From Cohnella rhizosphaerae (GTDB lineage: Bacteria; Bacillota; Bacilli; Paenibacillales; Paenibacillaceae): 64,000 nucleotides of DNA. This document shows positions 56,698 to 64,000 of this stretch, piece by piece (position 1 is the stretch's first letter; each line of letters starts with the position of its first letter). Under the pieces are notes generated by a model, which was not told the origin of the DNA, did no database searches, and saw only the letters and a program-made list of their open reading frames with translations. The stretch is from positions 1,178,001-1,242,000 of the forward strand of contig NZ_JAPDIA010000008.1 in assembly GCF_029525575.1 (NCBI RefSeq). The letters run 5' to 3'. A program made the position numbers and the translations under genes.

Positions 56698-59600
56698 CTA
56701 CTTCGTCACTTGCACGATCAGCGTATCGCTTGTCGTCGCGCCGGCCGCGTTCGCCAGCTCGGCGCGGTACTCATAGGTGCCTGGCGTTCTGCCCGAGACC
56801 GCCGTCGTCGCAGCTTGGGCTGACGGCGTACCCGGGGTTAACGGCTTCGTATCGATCAGCACGCCGTTTTCGAACAACCGATACGCGCTTCCGTTCGTTC
56901 CCCACCACAGGTTCATCGCCACGTCGTAGCTCCCGTCGCCGTCCCAATTGTTCGCGGACAGGACCGGCTTGCCCGGTTTCGCGTCTTTGACGGTAACGGT
57001 CAGGACTTCGCTCGACGTCGCCCCTTTCGCATTGATCAGCTCGGCCCGGTAAAGATAGGTGCCGTCGGCCCTCCCCGAGATTGATGTAAATGCCGTTTGC
57101 GCGGCCGGAGAAGCGCTTGCGAGCCGCTGCGTATCGATCAGCATGTCGTTCTCGTACAGCTTAAAAATCGTTGCGTTTTCGCCATACCAGAGGTTCATCG
57201 AAATTTTATAATCGCCGTCGAGCAATCCGGTGTCGTAGCCGTTGTCGCTCGACAGCACCGGTACGCCGGGTTTGGCGGCAGCCGGCGGTTCGGCGACGAG
57301 GCCCGCCCGCGCCGCCGTCAGCGCGGACAGCGCGGCATCGACTTGCTTCTGCGTCGACGCCTCGTCGGCGAGCGCCGCGGCCGCCGAGTTTAGAGCCGTC
57401 TGCAGCGCGGACCAGCTGCCTGCCGTATAGGCGGCTTCGTTCAAGCCCTCGGCCGCAATCGCATCATACTTGACCTGCAGCTGCGTCCGGTCCGCCGGCG
57501 GCATGGCCTGCTGCACGACGATGCCGTCCAAAAACGCCGTATTGTCGCCCGATGCGTTCGTCGTGACGAAGCGTATCGTATGATTGCCCGCGGCTGCGGT
57601 AAAAATCGGCGTCTCGAAGGCCGCGAAGGCCGTCTTGTTCGACGGGGAGAAAGAAGCGAGCAGCGTCGTGTCGTAATAGACGTCGAAAGCGACCTGTCCG
57701 CCGAAATCCCGGCGGGCCGCCTGGAACGCGACCTTGTAAGCGCCCTCCGCGAAGCGGATCGTCTGCGACAGCTCGCCTTGCGAGCCGTTTTTGGACGTGA
57801 TCAGCGCCGTCTGCGTTCCCTCCGGCGCCGCCGGCGCGCCGAACACGGAGCCGTTCTTCTGTACGCCGGAGAGGCCGTTAAACATCCAGTCGTACGTCAT
57901 GGGCCCGACCCGGTAGCTCGTGACGGCCGGCGACTCGAAGCCGCCGTTCGCGAGCGCCGGCACGAACGCCGCCAGCCCTTCGCGCGCCGCCGTCAACGCG
58001 GCCAAGGCCGCATCCGTCTCGGCTTGCGTCGCGTACGCATCCGAGAGAACGGCGTTCGCCGCCGTCAGCGCGCTTTGCAGCGCCGCCCAGGTTGCGTCCG
58101 TGAAGTCGGCCGCCTGCAGACTTTCCGCGACGATCTCGCTCTTCTTGCTTGCGAGCGCGGTCTGATTCGCGACTTCCTCGATCAGGATCAGCCTGACGTC
58201 GTCGATAAACGCCGTGTTGTCGCCGCTCGTCGTCGTCGCGGCGAACTTGATCGTATGGCTGCCGGTCGTCGCCACCTCGAAGCCGCCGGTCTTGAAGGCC
58301 TTGAAGTCCTGCGAGGTCGGCGAATAGGAGCCGATGACGGTATTGTCGTAGTATACGTTGAAGCTTTGCTGGCCGCCGAAGCCGCGCCGCGCCGCCTGGA
58401 ACGACAGCTTGTAACGTCCCGCGGGGGAAGCCGAGCGTCTGCTTGATCTCGCCCGCAAGTCCGCCGTTGGTCTGAATCAGCGCGGTCTGAACGCCTTCGG
58501 GCGCGTCCTTCGCGCCGAACGCCGAGCCGTTCTTCTGAATGCCGGCGCGGTTGTTAAACGACCAGCCGTCCGCGAAGGCGCCCGCCTTCACGCCGCTCGT
58601 CGCCGTGACCGCAGGCGATTCGAAGCCGGCGTTGAGCAATGCGGCCGGCTCCGGCGGCTTCGGCAGGCCGATCTCGACCGCGTCGATAAAGGCGGTATTG
58701 TCGCCCGTATGCGAGGTGGCCTGGAACTTGATCGTATGCTTGCCGCCTGCGGTCTCGAAGCTGTCGGTGCGGAACGTCGTGTACGAGCCCGAAGGCGCGA
58801 AGCTGCCGATCAATTCTTCGTCGAAGTAGACGTCAAACGTCTGCTGCCCGCCGAAGCTCGTCCGGTTGGCGGCTTTGAAGGAAACCTGGTATTCGCCGGG
58901 CTTGAAGTTGATCTCCTGGTAGAAGCTGCCGTCGATGCCGCCGTCGGTTTTCAGGTACATGCTTTGCACCCCTTGCGGCGCGGGCGGCGGCGCGAACGCG
59001 CTCGTATTGCTGTGCACGCCCGTATGGTCGCTGAACACCCAGCCGTTCGTGAACGGCCCGTTCCGGTAGCTCGCGACCGCCGGCTTTTCAAAGCCCGCAT
59101 TGTAAAACGTAACGAGAGGCAATTCTTCCGGTACGTCCGCGCTGTAGTAGCAGCGCTTGGCCGCGCCCGGGTTCGGGTCGCCGAAGACGGCGGCCGTGCA
59201 GTCCGATCCGTCCGTCGCGATCTTGTAGTTGAACAGGCCGTCCGCGCCGTAGGCGACGATGCCTTCGCCTTCGAAGTAGCATGCTCCGCCCTCGTAAGCG
59301 CAAAACTGATAGCCGTCCGGCGCGACGCTGACGTCGAGCACGCGGTAAAACGCGGACGTCGTGCCGGACGGATCCAGACCGTCTTTGAAGGCGCGGGCCT
59401 TGAACAGCTGCGTCGTGGACGTCTTTAGAATGACCGGCCGCTCGTAGAGCGGCGAAGCCGCTGTCGGCGCGCTGCCGTCGAGCGTATACCGAATCTCCGC
59501 GCCCGGGGTTCCCGTCGTGATCGTCACCGCCTCCGACGAATCGTATACGCCGTAAGGCAGGCTCAGCTCTGGCGCATCGACGCGCGTCGGCACGGATCGC

Positions 59601-61285
59601 GGCGTCACCGTAATGCTGGCGATGTTATAGCCGTCCGGATCGGCCTGGCTGACCGCCTTGATCGCCACCTGGCGTTCCGTATCCACGTCCGGCGCCGTAT
59701 ACAGGCCGTTCGCGTCGATCGTGCCGTTGCCCGTCCCGACGACGCTCCAGGTTACGCCGTCCGTATTGTCGACGACTTCCGCGGATAGCTGAAGCGTATC
59801 GCCGCCCGTCACCTTCGCTTCGACCGGCGTCAGCGCGACCTGCGTCTGCGAAGCTTCGGTCGTATAAATCGCGAAGTTGTAGTCGGCGCCGACATGGGCG
59901 TCGCGGAAAGAATCCGTCGCGGCAAAGCTGCCGGAAGCCGGCGGAAGAATCGCGTTGCCGTCTCTTGCGACCGCGTCGCTGTACGCGTGCTTCACGAACG
60001 TCTTGCCGATCGATGCGCCGCCGAAGTCGAACGTCATATCCTTCGGCGCGCCCGCCTTGCTCTCGACGAGTATCGCGTAGTCGCCGCCGTCCGTCTTGAA
60101 GGCGGTCGCTCGAACGTTCGGCGAGCTCGACTGTACGTCGACGACGTCGCTGTGGGCGGGCACGTACCGGTTCAGCAGTCCGGCCGAATAATACGTCCGC
60201 TTCGCCGTCAGGCCCTGCACGGCCGAATCCCACATCGTATAATTGCCGTTGACGTCGCCGAGCGGGTCGGTGCTCCAGACGCCGTTCAGCTGCCAGACGA
60301 GCGCCGATTGAAGCCCTTCGTTCGCGCCGCGAATGACGTAGTTGGCGAATCCGGAGTTCCAGCCGCTGGCGTCGTCCGCCGACCAGCCGAACTCCGTCAT
60401 CTGAACCTTCTTCGGTCCGACCGCCGCCTTTCGGGCCGCGATCTCGGCGCCCAGACTTTCGTACGACGCGCCGTACATGTGGAAGCTGTAGCCGTCGATA
60501 TGCGCGTCCGCCAGCGCATGCAGCGCGGTCGTCCAGTCCGTCGCGCTCGTCTCCTCCGGCGCCCAGATGCCGATCCGGTCCCGCAAGCCGTCCGCGGCGA
60601 GCCGCTGGCTCACCTTCGTGACGATGTTGGCATAGTACTGTTGCTGGTTCGCCTTGTCGCCGCCCGTCTCGAAGTCCCAGCTGCCGTTCGGCTCGTTGTA
60701 GAACGTCAGATATTTGATATTGACGTAGCCGCGCTCGTCGATAAGTTCCTGGAGCGTGTTCGATGCCGATTCGGCGAAGTCGTCGACGTCCGCCGGCGCG
60801 CTCGTCCAAGGATCGACGCCCGGCAGGCCGAACCAATCGTGGATCTCCTCCCCGTTTTTCCAGCCGAAGTTGAGTTCGATCTCGGTGCCCGCTGCCTTGA
60901 GCGCGTCCAAGTACGGATACACCGCCTCCATTTCCTCGCTGTCGAAGTCGTAGACGCCCTTTTCTTTTTCCACCCAATCGACCTGGAACCAAAGCCTCGC
61001 GACCTTCGGCTTGATCGTGCCGATCCGCTTCTTGTCGATCTCCCATTCCGGTCCGTCGTAGCCGTAGCTTGCCGACTTCGGCATGCGCGCGAGCGGCATG
61101 ACGTTGACGCCGACGCCGAGAAAGTCTTCGTTCACGACGTTGTCCGTATCGATGCTGATTGTAACGTTCTCGGCCGCCGTCGCCGCCGCGACGCCGCTTC
61201 CCGATCCCGCGCCGGCCGGCAGCAGGGCGGACAGCAGCAGCGTCGCGACCCCAAGCGCGCCGAACCTCGATTTCCTGATCATCAT
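56698..61285 (-). CDS. Secreted multi-modular glycosidase (clan GH-A type) with lectin-like and FIVAR modules
   Basis: The reconstructed protein has about 1,530 residues: signal peptide (to about 37); clan GH-A-type catalytic domain (about 40-360) with likely acid/base Glu in YLTFYNEPNGSWDFE and nucleophile Glu in VQMTEFGWSADD; beta-sandwich; Ig-like (TPVEAKVTGGDTLQLSAEVV); chitobiase-C-type domain (IRYTLDGSAPTAASPLYERP); a four-Cys domain (YQFCAYEGGACYFEGEGIVA...CYY); then three copies of a jelly-roll module (FGGQQTFDVYFDEELIGSF..., GDNTAFID). Two FIVAR-like helical modules (WAALQSALTAANAVLSD, WSALQTALNSAAAALAD) and two ChiA-N-like Ig modules (DGDYKISMNLWYGENA) complete it. The exact substrate is unknown; plant or fungal glycan is likely. 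One frame break is at G5 58423-58427. The ATG follows AAGGAGAG. Confidence 0.8.
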
Positions 61286-61405
61286 CCTCTGGATCTCTCC
61301 TTCATCAAGGGTTTGGATTCGGTAACCGCTTACAATTCGTTCTGGCCGCTCACCTCCGATACGCGATGCAAGCCCGCGGGCGCCGATCGGCCTCCCGTCC
61401 CTCCT

Positions 61406-61513
61406 ACCATAAGCGCTTCGAACAAAGGTTCGAATGAACGATCTCGCGATCCGCTTGAAAAATCATCCAGCGCTGCGAAAGCGCCGGTTGAACGATTTCA
61501 AACGCCGTTCAAG
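61406..61513 (-). promoter_or_regulatory. Promoter and repeated boxes of the secreted glycosidase
   Basis: On the minus strand TTCGAA (61434-61429), a 17-nt spacer and TATGGT (61411-61406) form a promoter. The block TCGAATGAACGATCTC at 61430 matches the ABC-operon region, and TTGAA-type boxes lie at 61455, 61488 and (inverted) 61508, that is at +25, +58 and +78, almost the same offsets as at 56499. Confidence 0.72.
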
Positions 61514-61529
61514 TCGCCCCCGCACGTCA

Positions 61530-61557
61530 AAGCCCCCCGTCGCGGAGACGGGGGCTT
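61530..61557. terminator. Terminator-like hairpin after the histidine kinase gene
   Basis: AAGCCCCCCGTC (61530-61541) pairs with GACGGGGGCTT (61547-61557); one C is bulged, which may again be a homopolymer error. It lies 12 bp past the kinase stop, with only a short T-run. Confidence 0.6.
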
Positions 61558-61568
61558 CATTTCCTCGT

Positions 61569-63398
61569 TTATTGCTGTTCTTGATCGCGTTTGTCCGCTT
61601 GCAGCGACGGCATGCGTACGACGACCTCCGCACCCTTGTCGCGCGGAACGAACCGCAGGCCGTATTGATCGCCGAAGTAAAGGCGGATCCGCTTGTTCAC
61701 GTTGCGCAGCCCGATGCCGCTGCCGCCGCCCGCCGATTCATACGCCTCGCCCGTTTCGAACCTGCGGTTCAGCTCCTCGAGCAGGTTCTGCGGAACGCCG
61801 GTGCCCGAATCGCTGACGACGATCCGCAGCTCGCCGTCGTCCGACTTGGCGTGAATCGATATGAAAATCTCCTGCTCCTCCTCGCGCTGCCCGGACGCGA
61901 TCGAATTTTCGACGAGCGGCTGCAGGATGAACCGGGGTACGAGGCACGAAGCGGTCGTCTCGTCGACGTCGATGTCGAACAGGACGCTGTCGTTGAACCG
62001 CATGTTGATAATGCCGATATAATGCGTCAAGTAAGCCAGCTCGTCCCGCAGCTCGCACATCGGATCCTTGCTCGAGAACACCGGGCGGAGCAGGTTGCCG
62101 AGCGCCACGATGCTTCGTTCGATATCGTCGGTCTTCTTCATGTTCGCCATCCAGCGCACCATGTTCAGCGTATTGTACAGAAAATGCGGATTGATCTGAT
62201 ATTGCAGCGATTCGATCTCCGTCTCCCGCTTCTGCTCCTGCATGCTGTTGTTTTTGTCGATCAGCTCCACGATGCTGAGCGACATCTCGTTGAACCGCCG
62301 GATCACCGTCCCGAGCTCGTTGTCCGGCACGCGGTCGAAGGTGACGCCGAGCTCGCCGCGGCTCATATCCTTCATCTTGCCCGAGAGCACCTGCAGCGGG
62401 TTCATGATCTTGCGCAGCCACAAATAGGAGAGCGCGAACATGATGAGCAGGCTGAAAATAAAAAAAGAGGGCGACGACGCGCTGCATCTTGTAGATCTGG
62501 TCCGTGTACAGCTTGAGCGGGACCTCCTTGATGATGTACCAGTCGGCGTCCTGCAGCTTGTAATAGACCGTCTGCACGCGCCCGTTTTTCTCGTCGCGGC
62601 TGCCGTATGCCGGCGCTCCTTCTTTTTTGCGGCACGAACGGACTGATCGTTCCGATCTTTTCTTTGCTGCTGCTCGAGACGACGACGCCGTCCTTGTCCA
62701 CGATATACATTTCCCCGTCCTCGGGCTTCAGATCGGAGGCATAGACGGACGCCAGATACCGCTCGTCGATGTTGAAGATCAGCGTGCCGCTCGTCCTCGG
62801 CTCGTAAATGCTGCGCACGCCGCGCAGCATGCTGACGAGCGTCGCATCGTTCGGTCCGGTTTTGTACGGGTTGTAATAGGACTCCTTCACGTTGCCCTGC
62901 ACGATCAGCTTGGGAAAATCGCGCTGGGATCTCAGGTAGGCGTCCGATTTGAAAAAAAGACGCACCCACTCTTCCTCCGTCTGCACGAGCGTCTGCACCG
63001 CGTTGCCGCCGACGACGCCCTGGCGCTCGGCGGTCAAATAGATGGAGTGAATGTACGTGTAGTTAAAAATAAACGTCTCGATCCGGTTTTGCAGCAGGTT
63101 CTGATAGTTCACGAAGTCGACGTTCGCCTTGTCCGATATCGTCTGTAGCAAGTATTGAATCTGCTCGTCGACCCAGAACAGGTTGGACAGCCGATCCACC
63201 TCGCTGACGACGCCGTGAACGTTGTGATCGACCTGCTGGAACTGTTGAAGCAGCAAGCCGTTCGTTTTGCGTCCGGATCTGGCCGAGCATAAACGTATAA
63301 ACGTAGTACGTACCGGCGGAAAGCACGAGCACGCTGATGAGCATATACGACAGGATGAGCTGCGAACGAAGGCTGCGGAAGGCGTGCGGCAGCTTCAT
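61569..63398 (-). CDS. YesM-like sensor histidine kinase
   Basis: The reconstructed protein has about 609 residues: an N-terminal transmembrane helix (SQLILSYMLISVLVLSAGTY); a large extracytoplasmic dCACHE-like domain (IHSIYLTAERQGVVGGNAVQ, GTLIFNIDERYLASVYASDL, GEMYIVDKDGVVVSSSSKEK); a second helix (IFSLLIMFALSYLWL); HAMP; the His_kinase domain (EIESLQYQINPHFLYNTLNM, where H of NPHFLYN is the phosphorylation site); and HATPase (LQPLVENSIASG, VSDSGTGVP, GSGIGLRNVNKRI). It senses an extracellular cue, probably a sugar, and phosphorylates the YesN-like regulator upstream. Frame breaks occur near 63264-63285, at T6 62623-62628 and at A7 62460-62466. The ATG overlaps the regulator stop (ATGA). 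Confidence 0.87.
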
Positions 63399-64000
63399 TC
63401 GGAGGCCGCCTGGCCGTTCGTCCGCTGCCTGCGGTAATCGTTGGGGTTTAAGCCCGTCACTTTTTTTAAACACCTTGCTGAAGTACGTATATTCCGGCGA
63501 AAAGCCCACTTCGACCGCGATGTCGTACGACTTCATCTGCGTCGCGGCCATCAGCTCCTTCGCGCGTTCGATCCGGTATCGGTTCAAATAATCGATGAAC
63601 GTAATCTGCAGCTCCTTTTTTAAACAAAAAGCTCAAGTAACTGAAGCTGAGGTTCACGTGGTCGGCGACGGCCTGCAGGCTGATGTTTTCCTTGTAATGC
63701 CGCTTGATGTATTGAATCGCCTTCGTGATATCGCTGCTCATATGAAGGCGGTTGCGCGTTTCCTCGACGATCTCGGCGAAATAAACCGATACGCAATCGA
63801 GCATCTCGACGAGCGTATCCGCCGCCTCGAGCTGTCCCGTGACGTTCATGAGCAGCGTTTTTTCGTTTTGACCGTCGTCGTAAAGACTCGTGCCCACCCA
63901 TTGAAGAAAATGGAAGAGCTGCGCTTCGATCGCTTTTCTGTCCTCGGTCAAGGACGCTTCGATCGATTGGAGATAGGACTCGTATTCCTTCTGTTTGATC
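63395..64000 (-). CDS. YesN-like AraC-family response regulator, partial
   Basis: Only the C-terminal about 200 residues are in the window; the gene continues beyond 64000, where a receiver domain is expected. The AraC DNA-binding domain has both helix-turn-helix motifs: TKAIQYIKRHYKENISLQAV, ADHVNLSFSYLSFLFKK, then ELMAATQMKSYDIAVEVGFS, PEYTYFSKVFKK and the end GLNPNDYRRQR. Frame breaks occur at T6 63616-63621 and T7 63461-63467. It overlaps the kinase gene by ATGA and probably activates the ABC operon and the secreted glycosidase through the shared boxes. Confidence 0.88.

Overview
The window looks like the chromosome of a high-GC, endospore-type Firmicute of the Paenibacillaceae (Cohnella/Paenibacillus-like). 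This is inferred from the GC-rich codon use, TTG/GTG starts behind strong AGGAGG-type ribosome binding sites, a YesM/YesN-type two-component pair, LplABC-type sugar ABC genes and secreted multi-modular glycosidases. No database search was possible, so all family calls rest on motifs read by eye.

Layout. 1-2.8 kb: a decayed low-GC membrane-anchored ORF, then a low-molecular-weight tyrosine phosphatase next to a UPF0126/TRIC-type membrane protein, and thiamine pyrophosphokinase. 2.8-9.2 kb (minus strand): an apparent operon of a membrane sensor with a class III cyclase-homology domain that has lost its metal-binding aspartates, a GNAT acetyltransferase, and an MFS/NTT-like transporter fused to HEAT repeats and a cyclic-nucleotide-binding domain. 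9.4-12 kb (plus): a PAAR-like DUF4280 protein translationally linked to a membrane-anchored MORN-repeat protein. 12-13.3 kb: non-coding, with a long inverted repeat and terminators.

13.3-43.8 kb is the centrepiece: a contractile injection system of the extracellular type (eCIS/PVC-like, Gram-positive style). A 27 kb minus-strand operon reads, in transcription order: RsbW-like kinase, STAS anti-anti-sigma factor, GAF-SpoIIE phosphatase, AAA+ ATPase, DUF4255 cap protein, an unknown beta-rich protein, sheath, tube, tail assembly protein, DUF6760-type protein, second tube-like protein, a giant disordered protein of about 1,650 residues, LysM protein, gpD-like hub, spike, gp25, two baseplate-J-like proteins, a tail-protein-I-like protein with a beta-propeller-like N-terminus, and a last baseplate/fibre candidate. 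Divergently on the plus strand lie a DUF4157 metalloprotease-like protein, a second cargo candidate sharing its N-terminal motif, and a YbjN/chaperone-like protein. The PAAR-like/MORN pair at 9.4-12 kb may belong to the same system.

43.9-64 kb: a PhnP-like metallo-hydrolase, a 13-copy 52/53-bp tandem array, a GNAT protein, a GH2 beta-mannosidase-like and GH78 alpha-L-rhamnosidase-like operon, an LplA/B/C-type sugar ABC transporter, a secreted glycosidase with many accessory modules, and a YesM-like histidine kinase with a YesN-like AraC regulator cut by the window edge. The promoter regions of the ABC operon and of the secreted glycosidase share the same box layout, which suggests one regulator controls both.

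Main caveat: about 30 reading-frame breaks fall almost all at homopolymers of 5-8 bases and interrupt otherwise well-conserved genes across all regions. This is the pattern of uncorrected homopolymer errors rather than of gene decay. I therefore annotate the interrupted genes as single genes and give the position of each break.
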